Translations under genes and position numbers: made by a program | Part shown: positions 24,325 to 33,276 of the stretch, piece after piece | How the letters are laid out: each line of letters starts with the position of its first letter | How positions within the stretch are numbered: position 1 is the first letter of the stretch | The notes under the pieces: model-generated | The model's input: only the letters and a program-made list of their open reading frames with translations | Told to the model about the DNA's origin: nothing | Databases searched by the model: none | Source of the DNA: Bacteroidetes bacterium GWF2_41_31 | Lineage (GTDB): Bacteria > Bacteroidota > Bacteroidia > Bacteroidales > F082 | Length of the DNA stretch: 64,000 nucleotides | Assembly: GCA_001769215.1 (NCBI GenBank) | Contig: MEOL01000050.1 | Span: 231,342 to 295,341, forward strand | Reading direction: 5' to 3'

Positions 24325-24927
24325 TTATTCGTCCTGAGCTACATCCACCTTAAGGGTTCCTGTTACATCTTTCAAGGAGACTATGATTTTCCATATGCCG
24401 GGTTCCGGGTCTGAGATCACTTTGCTAATCACTCCTTTGGCTCCTGTTGAGTTATGATTGGTGCTCGACTGGGAAAAGGTGCTGGTTTTGGAGGAGCTGC
24501 CAATGGACACATTACTCGAAGAACTGGCTTTGGAAGCTGAATTTGCTGACGAGCTTGAAGAAGTTCGGGAGGTAGTGGTACTTGTCGAGGTAGATTGCTC
24601 CACTTCATCGTCCTCGCCTACGGAAATATTCATGCTTACGTTGTGCCCTTCCGTTCCGTCACAACGTAAGAGGAACCCCGGAATTTTCTCGCCTTTGGGG
24701 CTATAAAGGGTCACTTCAAGGGTTCCTTTTTTAATAACACCGTCCAGATTCAGCATCATGTTTTCACTCTTTTTCTCCAGGTCGATATAGAGGGTTTCAC
24801 TCTTTGTAGCTTCCTTCCAATTATAATTCTCTTGGATTGACTTGGGTGCTTTTTGTGCAAATGTGGCCATGGTACTCGTGAGGAGCATACAGATCATTAA
24901 TAAATAAAAGAATTTTCTTGTGTTCAT
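24325..24927 (-). CDS. Secreted Ser/Thr-rich protein of unknown function
   Basis: 200 aa from ATG 24927 with a signal peptide ending near TFAQ. A first beta-rich segment (TLYIDLEKKSENMMLNLDG, VTLYSPKGEKIPGFLL) and a final one (PEPGIWKIIVSLKDVTGTLK) flank a 60-residue linker almost wholly Ser, Thr, Asn and Ala. The terminal parts look like two halves of a pre-peptidase-like beta-sandwich interrupted by the linker. No family recognised. A TACATTTG -7 box lies 44 bases upstream; the LuxR-type gene follows. Confidence 0.75.
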   Translation of the reverse strand: MNTRKFFYLLMICMLLTSTMATFAQKAPKSIQENYNWKEATKSETLYIDLEKKSENMMLNLDGVIKKGTLEVTLYSPKGEKIPGFLLRCDGTEGHNVSMNISVGEDDEVEQSTSTSTTTSRTSSSSSANSASKASSSSNVSIGSSSKTSTFSQSSTNHNSTGAKGVISKVISDPEPGIWKIIVSLKDVTGTLKVDVAQDE

Positions 24928-24970
24928 GATATTAAAATTTTCGTGAAAAATATTTATTGAAATCATAAGA

Positions 24971-24978
24971 CAAATGTA
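24971..24978 (-). promoter_or_regulatory. -7 box (TACATTTG)
   Basis: CAAATGTA on +, an exact TAnnTTTG on the minus strand, 43 bases upstream of the ATG at 24927. Confidence 0.5.
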
Positions 24979-25249
24979 AGGGAGGCAGGCAAAAACCGAG
25001 TAGTAATAATGGTTGGAAAAAAGTGAGTGTCAAGGTTGAAAAAAGTACTAATGGGTTTATAATCTGCCAAAACGAAAAATCAAATTGTACTTTACACTAT
25101 TTGGGCTTATGAGATTTAAGGTCCCGGGCTGTTTAAATATTTCCTTGAAATGAGGAGATGACTATTTGCGTATTTTTTTGAACCCTTAAATGGGAGAGGA
25201 CACAGAAAAATTAGAAGCTACACGCTTTTATAATTTTGTTTTAATAACT

Positions 25250-27016
25250 CTAAGGTTCCCTTGGGCCACTTTCCACACCAAATATTCTAAAGTTATTGAC
25301 CCCAAGTTTCTTCTCAATGTAATCGTTCCAGTTGGACAAGCCTTGCATATTAAATCCTTGTTGCGTTTCTTTCCTCATGGACTGCAATTCATTGTGCAGC
25401 AATTTTAACTCCTCCTGATAGATGTTTGCAATTTCCTTCCGGTTTGCCGATCCCATGTTATTAAGTTTGTCAATTAAGATTCTTCGGTGAATCTCATACA
25501 CGTCAAAATAGATATTCAGATAGACCAGTGTATATACATCACGGCGCATATCTTTAAAAAATGACAAGTTACGGTCGATGGAGGCTCTGGAATAATAGTA
25601 CGTATTAGGGCCTTCCACTTCATAATCCAGAAACAAATGACCCCGTAAATAGCTGTTACCGGCTGTTTGATAGGCTATTACCAGAACTCCATTTTCATTG
25701 CCCTGGGGCAGTATTGGTTTTGCGTTTGGTATATCACTCCAGATCAATCGGTTGGCCTTGCTCCAATTCAAAAAAGGAGATTCAATATAGGGTGATTGTA
25801 CGCTGATGGAATCGTGATTAATCAGATAACCATGGGTTTTAAAGAAGTTGGTGAAATCGATTTTATTTTGACTGATGGGCAGGTAATAATTGGCTTCCCA
25901 GAAATGTTTGTTAAAGGGATAAGATAGAATGCGCTGGTAATCTGAGCCAGGATTAACCGGTGCAGAAAGAGGCATTTCGAAAGGCGACCCATAATCATAG
26001 AATGCCAGTAAAGCCCTGGAAACTATCCGGTTCTGAGGTTGGCTCGACAAAATAAAGTCGTAATTGTAAATCATTGATTGTAATCGGGTACTGTTTTGAT
26101 CAAAATTAAGTTCGAGTCTGATATTAAGCGAATCGACAAGTGAATTTTCCTGAATCGATTTCAAAAAATCCTGTTTGGTATTTTCTATTTCAAGCGTTAA
26201 TTTCTGAAGCTCATTTCGATCGATATTGATGTAGATTTTGCCACTAAAATACAGCCCGTTATTTATTTTTGGACTAAACGCTATAACTGTGGTTTGCTCG
26301 TCCCCGTCATTTAATATATCCTCGATTTCAAGGTGGTATTTCGATTTTATGGCAGAATGATTCAGGTTTGTGGGACCTATCGGTAGTTTCTGATTCATGA
26401 CTTTTAGAAAAGGGGAGAATTCGCTCAGGATGTCAGTCGTGTTTAAACTTACGAAGGCAAAATTGTCTTTTTTTATAAGCCCGGCTCTTCCGTTTTTAAG
26501 TTCAAGAGAAGTAATGCCATCGCGGGGATTTAATTCTGCGTTATAAAAGGCTTCAAAAATCTCCAACGGCTGATCCATGCTCGAATATAAACTGAAATAA
26601 GCCTTTGAAGGAATATTTTCCGTTTTTCCGCGGTATTTTTTAATAAGTTTTGTCAGCAAACCATAAGCATAGTTTTCCTGGTCGGCCAAAACCACAACCT
26701 CGTTAAGGGTGTGAACCGCTTTTTCAAGTGTAATGGTTAGGCTGTCATTCGTTTCATCTATTGCTATTTCTTTGCTTTTATATCCCATAAAATAAACGAC
26801 AAGGGTATCCCTGATGAGCTTTTTCCGATTGATTAAAAACTCCCCGTCTTCATTGGTGATGGTTCCATCATCGGAACCTTTGAATTGAATGGAGGCATAG
26901 GCCAGTTTTTCATCATATTGGTTTATCACAATGCCGTGGATATACCCTGACTTTTCCTGAGCGTACAAACCTGTGGCAGAGAGTAACAATAGGAACGCAA
27001 AGCACTTGATTTTCAT
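25250..27016 (-). CDS. CarboxypepD_reg-like domain exported protein
   Basis: 588 aa with signal peptide (to about LYAQ20) and an N-terminal carboxypeptidase-regulatory-like beta-sandwich (about 22-110: IHGIVINQYDEKLAYASIQF, GTITNEDGEF, GYKSKEI). The rest (HTLNEVVV then AYGLLTKLIKKYRG and beta-rich sequence) matches the DUF5686-like proteins often found behind such a domain, but here no barrel is obvious. It is probably envelope-located; function unknown. It stands alone, with 230 bases to the next gene and no visible terminator. Confidence 0.75.
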   Translation of the reverse strand: MKIKCFAFLLLLSATGLYAQEKSGYIHGIVINQYDEKLAYASIQFKGSDDGTITNEDGEFLINRKKLIRDTLVVYFMGYKSKEIAIDETNDSLTITLEKAVHTLNEVVVLADQENYAYGLLTKLIKKYRGKTENIPSKAYFSLYSSMDQPLEIFEAFYNAELNPRDGITSLELKNGRAGLIKKDNFAFVSLNTTDILSEFSPFLKVMNQKLPIGPTNLNHSAIKSKYHLEIEDILNDGDEQTTVIAFSPKINNGLYFSGKIYINIDRNELQKLTLEIENTKQDFLKSIQENSLVDSLNIRLELNFDQNSTRLQSMIYNYDFILSSQPQNRIVSRALLAFYDYGSPFEMPLSAPVNPGSDYQRILSYPFNKHFWEANYYLPISQNKIDFTNFFKTHGYLINHDSISVQSPYIESPFLNWSKANRLIWSDIPNAKPILPQGNENGVLVIAYQTAGNSYLRGHLFLDYEVEGPNTYYYSRASIDRNLSFFKDMRRDVYTLVYLNIYFDVYEIHRRILIDKLNNMGSANRKEIANIYQEELKLLHNELQSMRKETQQGFNMQGLSNWNDYIEKKLGVNNFRIFGVESGPREP

Positions 27017-27068
27017 GGTATTTTAGTAATAGTAGTTTTTTTCAAAATCAATAACAGGGTGCATTGAC

Positions 27069-27290
27069 TCAAAGTCTGATCCGGGTATTATCGTTGGAAC
27101 ACTCTGGTATCATTGCGTTATTCAAAATTATTTCCTCAATATCTCCCTCAGAAACACCAACATCGTATGATTTAATTCCTGTTTTCCAGATATCCTTTTT
27201 CCTTTCAATTACTTCTTTGGTGCCATCCAGAACACATGGATAGAAATATGATTCAGTTAATCCTTCAATAACCGAACAGAATTTCCGGCT
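27069..27290 (-). pseudogene. C-terminal remnant of an M1 peptidase
   Basis: The minus-strand frame ends DGTKEVIERKKDIWKTGIKS and then YDVGVSEGDIEEIILN, matching position by position the last 60 residues of the M1 peptidase at 31225 (DGTKQVIKKKMDIWKAGIKS). The rest of the gene is absent: upstream the frame runs into the FISUMP gene, whose end it overlaps. It is the scar of a duplication in which a FISUMP gene replaced the body of an M1 gene. Confidence 0.8.
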
Positions 27291-27862
27291 ATATTCCCAC
27301 AACCGGAATGTTCAAAATTGTTATTAAATGTAAATACATTTCGAACAAATGAATGATCAGCGGTGTAGATCGATGAGGTCCAAAAAACACCCCATAAGTT
27401 AAGTTCTGTATAACCTCCCCAATAATCCCTGTAGCCTCCGGCTTTAGCTTCAAAACCGCTGCATCCTCCAACTTTTAATTTTGCAGCAACATCGCTACCC
27501 AGAAAAGTTTCAAGAATATCCCATTCTGCCTCTCCGGGCAAATGCCAACCTTCGATATAAGGTTTTTTAGCTGCCTCCCAGGTATATAAGCGCCCATAAT
27601 TTTGAAGATAGCTTTCATCATTATTGTAAACGTAAGCTTCTGAAACGGAGGTTCCATCTGAGGTGAATTTTGCTTTTAAATTCTCCGCCATCCAGATCTG
27701 TGTGCCAATTTTAACGGTTTTGTAAATGTTTCCTTCAAAATCAGTAATTGGGTTATCCTCTGTTCCAATTATTGGGGTATCAGTATTGGGTTTTTCTTTT
27801 TTGCATGAAAAGAAACCGATACTAAATACGACAAATAGGATGGTGATACATGTATATTTCAT
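27257..27862 (-). CDS. FISUMP-domain lipoprotein
   Basis: 201 aa with lipobox FFSCKKEK (Cys near 20), a short linker ending DTPIIGTEDNPITDFEGNIY, then the Fib_succ_major (FISUMP) domain: KTVKIGTQIWMAENLKA, YGRLYTWEAA, GWHLPGEAEWD, FWTSS and a final NSVRLLKD. Surface lipoprotein of unknown function; the domain has a C-type-lectin-like pattern, so adhesion or ligand binding is possible. One of four in the window, all on this strand. It is intact although its 3' end overlaps an M1 remnant. Confidence 0.88.
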   Translation of the reverse strand: MKYTCITILFVVFSIGFFSCKKEKPNTDTPIIGTEDNPITDFEGNIYKTVKIGTQIWMAENLKAKFTSDGTSVSEAYVYNNDESYLQNYGRLYTWEAAKKPYIEGWHLPGEAEWDILETFLGSDVAAKLKVGGCSGFEAKAGGYRDYWGGYTELNLWGVFWTSSIYTADHSFVRNVFTFNNNFEHSGCGNIAGNSVRLLKD

Positions 27863-27943
27863 CTTTTTATAGTGTGTTTTTTAATGTGTTCAATATTTTA
27901 CTGATGCAAAATAATTGTGCTTAATCCAGGTTTTAATTGGTGA

Positions 27944-29164
27944 TTATTGAACAACAATCATCTTTTGGGATAACCTCTCCCCATTTTCCAAAATCAACGT
28001 ATAGGTATAACATCCCGATGGTAGTTTGGAAACATCAAATATAATTTCGTGCTTTCCAGTTTGATAGGTCTCATTTTTAATCAAATCAACTACTTTTTGC
28101 CCAAACTGGTTATGTATTACAAGTGATATACAAGCTGATTTTTCAAGCTCAAAATTGATGGTGGTTTGAGCCATACAGGGATTGGGTGAGTTTTGTAAAT
28201 ACTTCAGTTGCCCTAACGGTTTCTTTTGTTCCTTAATACTGACCACCGTATGAAGGCTATCGATGATTTCTGCACTAATCCAGTATGGATTATAACCCAT
28301 ATCTCCTGTTCTGGCTGTATTAAAGAAAAGGTATTGTTTGTCGAGGCTCACATATGGAAAGAAAGCTCCGGTAGAATTTACCTCGTATCCCATATTGATG
28401 GGTTCAGCCCAGGTTAAGTCTGCCTTCCTGAAACTGATATATAAATCAAATTGCTGTCCGATCATGCCCGGACGGTTGGATGAAAAAATCAGGTACTGGT
28501 CATCGGGATCAATATACGGACCCCAGTCACCATATTCAGAGTTTACTTCATCCCCAAGACTTTGTGGCATCTGGTAACTTCCATTCTGATACCTGGAAAC
28601 ATAAATATCTGGTTCAGGGTTGGCCTCAGTAGATATCTCAAGATAGATATCGCCAGAGCGGTTTACTGCTATTTCCCAACCAACGCCCATACCCGGTGAT
28701 ATTGGCACCTGTAACGTTACGGATTCTGACCAGCCGGTAGGTGTTCGGGTTACCATTCGGAAAAAACCTCCCGGTCGCGTGGAAACAAAATACAGTGTAT
28801 CGCCTCCAACAGAGAAAAACGGACTGTTTTCATGATATTCAGGCATTGCGAAAGAAGGATGCTGAATAGGACTCCAATTATCTTCTACAACCTTCATAGT
28901 AAATAATGTCGTTCGATGATCATCCGGACCATATGTAACATACTCTGCCCAGAACATTTCAAGTCCATCGGGGCTAAAAACCGGTGAACCATGCCACCAC
29001 CGGTTGTTGGTGGCAAGCAATGAATCCGGTGCAAACTGCTTTGCCCTCATTCCGGGAGGTTCCTGTCCAAGATAAGGGAGATTGTTTTGTGCCGGCAGCA
29101 TCAGCGGTAAGAGGATAGTTAAGAATCCAACAATCAATATGATGAATGCAGTTCTCTTTTTCAT
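27944..29164 (-). CDS. PD40 beta-propeller protein with T9SS sorting domain (paralogue 1)
   Basis: 406 aa from ATG 29164 (an in-frame ATG at 29176 adds four residues). Signal peptide to about LPAQ; then propeller blades with the WD40-like PD40 pattern (SPVFSPDGLEMFWAEY, NSPFFSVGGDTLYFVS, YIDPDDQYLIFSSNRPG, YVSLDKQYLFFNT), and a type A T9SS sorting domain of about 80 residues beginning LKYLQNSPNPC and ending GERLSQKMIVVQ. It is exported to the surface by T9SS. Closely related over its full length to the gene at 45203, including about 90 bases upstream of the start. Confidence 0.9.
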   Translation of the reverse strand: MKKRTAFIILIVGFLTILLPLMLPAQNNLPYLGQEPPGMRAKQFAPDSLLATNNRWWHGSPVFSPDGLEMFWAEYVTYGPDDHRTTLFTMKVVEDNWSPIQHPSFAMPEYHENSPFFSVGGDTLYFVSTRPGGFFRMVTRTPTGWSESVTLQVPISPGMGVGWEIAVNRSGDIYLEISTEANPEPDIYVSRYQNGSYQMPQSLGDEVNSEYGDWGPYIDPDDQYLIFSSNRPGMIGQQFDLYISFRKADLTWAEPINMGYEVNSTGAFFPYVSLDKQYLFFNTARTGDMGYNPYWISAEIIDSLHTVVSIKEQKKPLGQLKYLQNSPNPCMAQTTINFELEKSACISLVIHNQFGQKVVDLIKNETYQTGKHEIIFDVSKLPSGCYTYTLILENGERLSQKMIVVQ

Positions 29165-29435
29165 TTTTTTAATCATTATGCGGTTAATAATGATTAAAAT
29201 TAATAAGAGACTGCTGTAAAGTGTCAGCTTATTGTACCGTTGGTAGTTTTGACTTTACCGAATGCAAGTTGGAAAGCCCCACCTGCTGGTGATTCAGTTT
29301 AGTATTATCCATTGCTTTCAATAACATCCGTTTTATCATGTTGAAACAACTCTTTATTGCGATATTATTGTGAGAGCTATGCGCTGGATAATGTTCATGC
29401 TAATTCAGTTCAATTAACCAAATTAAAAATGATTG

Positions 29436-29885
29436 TCATTTATACATTGATTGATAATTGGGTTCCCATACGGCATTTAGGATTTTCCAACCTTTTTCTG
29501 TTCTGGCCAGATGAAGATAATCAACATATTCAGTGCTGATGCAGGTTACATTGGCAATATTTAGCCCAATTTCAGTAATCCTGATGGTGTTGTCAGATTG
29601 TGGTTTTCCTTTTTTTGATTCCTTTTGGTAAACCGTCCAGGTGACCATATCCTGATAGGAGGCTTCGAGCAGTTCAGTACCTTGACCGCTTTTTGCCGGT
29701 ACAATTCCTCTCTTGACAAGCTGAGGATGAAGAGCCAGTGCCATGCGGGCCGAGTCGCCTGTTTCCCAGCCTTCAATGTAGTTCAATACGGTTTCCTGGA
29801 TTGCCGTAGAATCTTGTTTGGTTTGTGCTTCCAGCGATGTGTGGAAAAAACCTAGCAAGCAAAGAATTAAGAAAAAGTGTTTCAT
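29436..29885 (-). CDS. Exported SnoaL/NTF2-like protein
   Basis: 149 aa with a signal peptide (to about LEAQ20). The mature part QDSTAIQETVLNYIEGWETG, HPQLVKRGI, and WKILNAVWEPN is the pattern of the NTF2-like putative lumazine-binding family (Lumazine_bd_2). Members have a cone-shaped fold that may bind small ligands; no catalytic residue is evident. It is a single gene between PD40 and serine hydrolase genes on the same strand. Confidence 0.8.
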   Translation of the reverse strand: MKHFFLILCLLGFFHTSLEAQTKQDSTAIQETVLNYIEGWETGDSARMALALHPQLVKRGIVPAKSGQGTELLEASYQDMVTWTVYQKESKKGKPQSDNTIRITEIGLNIANVTCISTEYVDYLHLARTEKGWKILNAVWEPNYQSMYK

Positions 29886-30108
29886 TTTTTTGTTTTACTT
29901 TATGGTTGAGTTTTTAATCTTTCATCAATATCAAAGGCTATACCATGAAAGCCATGTGGTTGTTTATCTGCCACATAAATAAATAGTTATGGCTGTTTTT
30001 TATTGACAAAGTTATGCTATTGAACAGTTGGTGTACATTTTTGAACAGTGTTAATTTTTCATATATACTTCACCAAATGTATGATATGAATTTGATTGAA
30101 TGTTATTA

Positions 30109-31194
30109 TCACTTTTTTAGATTTCTGGCCACCAGAATCATATTCAACAAAGTACCAACATCTTTTGATGAGACAGAATTCTCCGGGAGAAAAGTATTTA
30201 CTCTATGAACAAAAACCATATCATATTCAGGAATTACGACCACAAAATGTCCCCCCATTCCTCGTGCAGAATAGATTCCTTCCTTGAGTTTCACATTTGG
30301 TAAATGGGGAAATTTATTATGATCTTTTGCAACCCACCACATATAACCATATCCATCGCCTTTATATATTGTAGCATCCGAAAAATAGGTGGTACTTTCT
30401 TTGACCCAACTTGCAGGTATTACCTGTTTATCGTTCCATTTCCCATTTCGTAACATCAGCAAACCGAAGCGCGCCAGATCGTGGGCAGAAATAACAAACA
30501 TATATGCCTCATGGATTGATCTGCCCGTTTTGAAAGACATGCCATTCTCAACCGAGAAATTTTCCATTTGTATAGGGTCAGCAATATCATCCTTAAAGGC
30601 TTGAAATATTTTCTTTCCGGTTTGCTGTTCAAAAATTGTTCCCAACACATTAAAATCCCAGTTATTGTAAAGCCAAAACTCGCCTGGTTTAAACGTATCC
30701 CTTAGCGGTTTAAGCTTATGCATAGCATCATTTTCAGCCTCAGCGGTGTGAAACACACCTGAACGAGCTTTTAAACAATCTCTTATCGTTGCTGTTTTTT
30801 CTTGATCCGACAAAACTGGCTCATCATCAATTCCAAGTTCGGACATGGTTTTGTCCAGATTAATTGTGCCATCTTCCACATATTTTCCATACAAAGCACT
30901 TAATGCGCTTTTACGCATCGAATGGGTAAAGAAAAGCGAATCCACATCACCCCACTCATCAAGAACCACTCCATTTACAATGATCGTAACGGCAGCAGTT
31001 TTTAAGGTTTTTGAAAATTCCTGAGCCTTGGCAAGTTTCTTTGAAGAGTATCCAAGATCTTCAGGTTTATTAACTTTTTCCCATGTTTCCCCAGGGTATT
31101 TATTCGTCGATTGGCTGAAAACAGAAAATGCACTAAAAAGGATCATCAATGCAATTGCCGTATATTTTCGGATAATTTTTGTTATTGTCTTCAT
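30109..31194 (-). CDS. Serine hydrolase, class C beta-lactamase-like (paralogue)
   Basis: 361 aa with a signal peptide ending SVFSQ but no lipobox. The nucleophile motif is SMRK (S92-K95), the Tyr motif YNN within FWLYNNWDFNVLG, and a Gly-rich third motif ARGMGGHFVVV replaces HTG. This is the 6-aminohexanoate-dimer hydrolase/EstB-like branch of the family, so esterase or amidase activity in the periplasm is more likely than beta-lactam hydrolysis. The M1 peptidase gene lies 30 bases upstream on the same strand, so the two probably form an operon. Confidence 0.85.
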   Translation of the reverse strand: MKTITKIIRKYTAIALMILFSAFSVFSQSTNKYPGETWEKVNKPEDLGYSSKKLAKAQEFSKTLKTAAVTIIVNGVVLDEWGDVDSLFFTHSMRKSALSALYGKYVEDGTINLDKTMSELGIDDEPVLSDQEKTATIRDCLKARSGVFHTAEAENDAMHKLKPLRDTFKPGEFWLYNNWDFNVLGTIFEQQTGKKIFQAFKDDIADPIQMENFSVENGMSFKTGRSIHEAYMFVISAHDLARFGLLMLRNGKWNDKQVIPASWVKESTTYFSDATIYKGDGYGYMWWVAKDHNKFPHLPNVKLKEGIYSARGMGGHFVVVIPEYDMVFVHRVNTFLPENSVSSKDVGTLLNMILVARNLKK

Positions 31195-31224
31195 TTCTTG
31201 TTTTTTACGAATTCAAATCAACAA

Positions 31225-33105
31225 TTAAAATTCTCTGGTATTATTTTCATACTTAGTTTCAGGAATAGACTCATCATTTAGGATAAGTGCTTTAATTTCT
31301 CCTGCGGGTATTTCAATGGAATACGATTTAATCCCGGCCTTCCAAATATCCATTTTCTTTTTAATCACCTGCTTTGTTCCGTCAGCGTATTTTACAGTCA
31401 GGATTACGGGAATCGGATATCCCCCCAAATTTTCAATGGTTACTGTTTCAGAATCGGTTCCCTTTTCAATTTTACCAATAGCCAGGTCGGCATAACCCAA
31501 CTCAAAAAACCAGGGTTTCCAGAACCAGGCTAGATCTTCACCGGCAACTTCATTAAAAGTGAAAAACCAATCATATGGAATGGGGTGTTTGCCTTTCCAC
31601 CGATTTGTGAATTCTCTGATTGCCTGATAAAATTTTTGTTTTCCCATATAATGGCACAATAAATTAAGTGCGGTTGCCATTTTCACATAAGAAATAAAAC
31701 CATGCGTATCTTCTCCCATATCATAGGAAACCAGCATGATAGGGACATCGACGGCTTGATATGACGCCATATGTGTATAGTTCCTAGTATTTTCATCCAA
31801 AATAGCCAGTGTGGTATCACCCATTAGATCGGCTAATGCAACTAATCCCACAAATAGCGTAGTTCCTTCATCCATCCAACCGTATTTTTGTTCATTAACA
31901 CCCACATTGAAAGGGAAATAGGAATGTCCAATTTCGTGGGTGGTCGCAAAAGCCGTCTCCCCGGGATTATTGAATTCAGCATCGTTAATCATTCCCGGAA
32001 ATTCCATACCACTAATGCAACACTGAAAAGCAGTGAGATGTGTATTGGGAAAAGGTATTGCCGGAATTTTTGTTGAAAAGAAGCCGATGCAATTGCGACT
32101 AATTTCAGTAACGGTTTTAAAATATTTGCTTTTAGGACTATATACCGAACTTACCGGAATCCTTTTGTCTTCAACTATAACACTGGCTCCATCCCACAAA
32201 TAACTATTGCTCACCCCAAAAGCAAAATCTGCCTGATTTTCGGATTTAAATCTCCAGCTATGTTTTTTCCCTGCTTTGGTTATATGTTTTTCTTTTCTGT
32301 CAGTTTCGGTAATAATATGAATCACACTATCCGATTGTGATGCTTGATTAATTCGTTCAATAAATTTTCCGGTATAGATTTCATCCGCGTTCTGCAAAAC
32401 TCCAGTCGACCATACGTTGTATTCGGCTGGTACGGTAACTTCAACATCAAAATTTCCGAAATCGTTATAAAATTCAGCAATACCGGCATGACCAACTACA
32501 TTCCAGCCGTCAATGTCATCGAAAACACAGATTTTTGGATACCAATAGGCAATAAAAAAGTTGGTTTTATCATACGTTCCTTGTCTTTTCCCAAGAGTAA
32601 AGGGCATTCTTACTTTCCATTCTATTTCTATTTTCATTTCTGACTTAGGAAGCAACTTTTGTGATAGTGGAACTTTCATGATTGTTGTGAAATAACGTAA
32701 TTTTTTTAGGTCAACCTGAGTTTCATTTACCATAACCCTTGTAATTTCAACTCCATCATGAATATCAATTTCGTTAATATCTTCATCACGTGTTACACCT
32801 TTTTTATAGAGGTTTTGGTACAAATTAACATAGAGGTTCGATAGGGTATCATTACTATTGTTTTGATAGTTAATAATTTCGAAACCTGTCAGGATATTTG
32901 TTTTCGGAAAGAATTCTGCATTAACAACATAATCAGCTCGGTTTTGGAAATAGTCAGGGCCCGGTTTGCCATCATAACCGCGGGTTCCATTGGCATAGGC
33001 TTTTCGTATTTCAATGGGTTGATAAAGGTCTTTGGTATTTTGTGCGAATAATTGGGTATATGCCAGAAGCAGAATTCCGAGGGTTAAAAATACAAGTGAT
33101 TTCAT
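31225..33105 (-). CDS. M1-family metallopeptidase, exported
   Basis: 626 aa with signal peptide (to about LFAQ22). An N-terminal beta-sandwich (about 55-290) is followed by a gluzincin catalytic domain with HEIGH near residue 390 and downstream Glu in GWMDEGTTLF, then helices and a C-terminal beta domain. Length is shorter than canonical aminopeptidase N. The C-terminal 60 residues recur as a remnant at 27069-27290. It probably degrades peptides in the periplasm or at the surface. Followed after 30 bases by the serine hydrolase gene. Confidence 0.9.
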   Translation of the reverse strand: MKSLVFLTLGILLLAYTQLFAQNTKDLYQPIEIRKAYANGTRGYDGKPGPDYFQNRADYVVNAEFFPKTNILTGFEIINYQNNSNDTLSNLYVNLYQNLYKKGVTRDEDINEIDIHDGVEITRVMVNETQVDLKKLRYFTTIMKVPLSQKLLPKSEMKIEIEWKVRMPFTLGKRQGTYDKTNFFIAYWYPKICVFDDIDGWNVVGHAGIAEFYNDFGNFDVEVTVPAEYNVWSTGVLQNADEIYTGKFIERINQASQSDSVIHIITETDRKEKHITKAGKKHSWRFKSENQADFAFGVSNSYLWDGASVIVEDKRIPVSSVYSPKSKYFKTVTEISRNCIGFFSTKIPAIPFPNTHLTAFQCCISGMEFPGMINDAEFNNPGETAFATTHEIGHSYFPFNVGVNEQKYGWMDEGTTLFVGLVALADLMGDTTLAILDENTRNYTHMASYQAVDVPIMLVSYDMGEDTHGFISYVKMATALNLLCHYMGKQKFYQAIREFTNRWKGKHPIPYDWFFTFNEVAGEDLAWFWKPWFFELGYADLAIGKIEKGTDSETVTIENLGGYPIPVILTVKYADGTKQVIKKKMDIWKAGIKSYSIEIPAGEIKALILNDESIPETKYENNTREF

Positions 33106-33276
33106 AAAGTTGTGTTTATTTTAGGTTTTTAAATGAGTCATTTTCCATTTGTCTTCGCTCCTTTTAGTTATCTCAAATCAGAAATTCTAATTGAAATTTC
33201 AGAGATGTCGAAAAGAACAATTGTATTTTTCATCGCTCGATGCGTTATTTAAATCTTATAAATACTTTAGCATAAA

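Noticed and set aside
27069..27302. Independent 77-aa gene
   Set aside because: Its sequence is the tail of an M1 peptidase and its N-terminus is antisense-free overlap with the FISUMP gene end, so it is a remnant.
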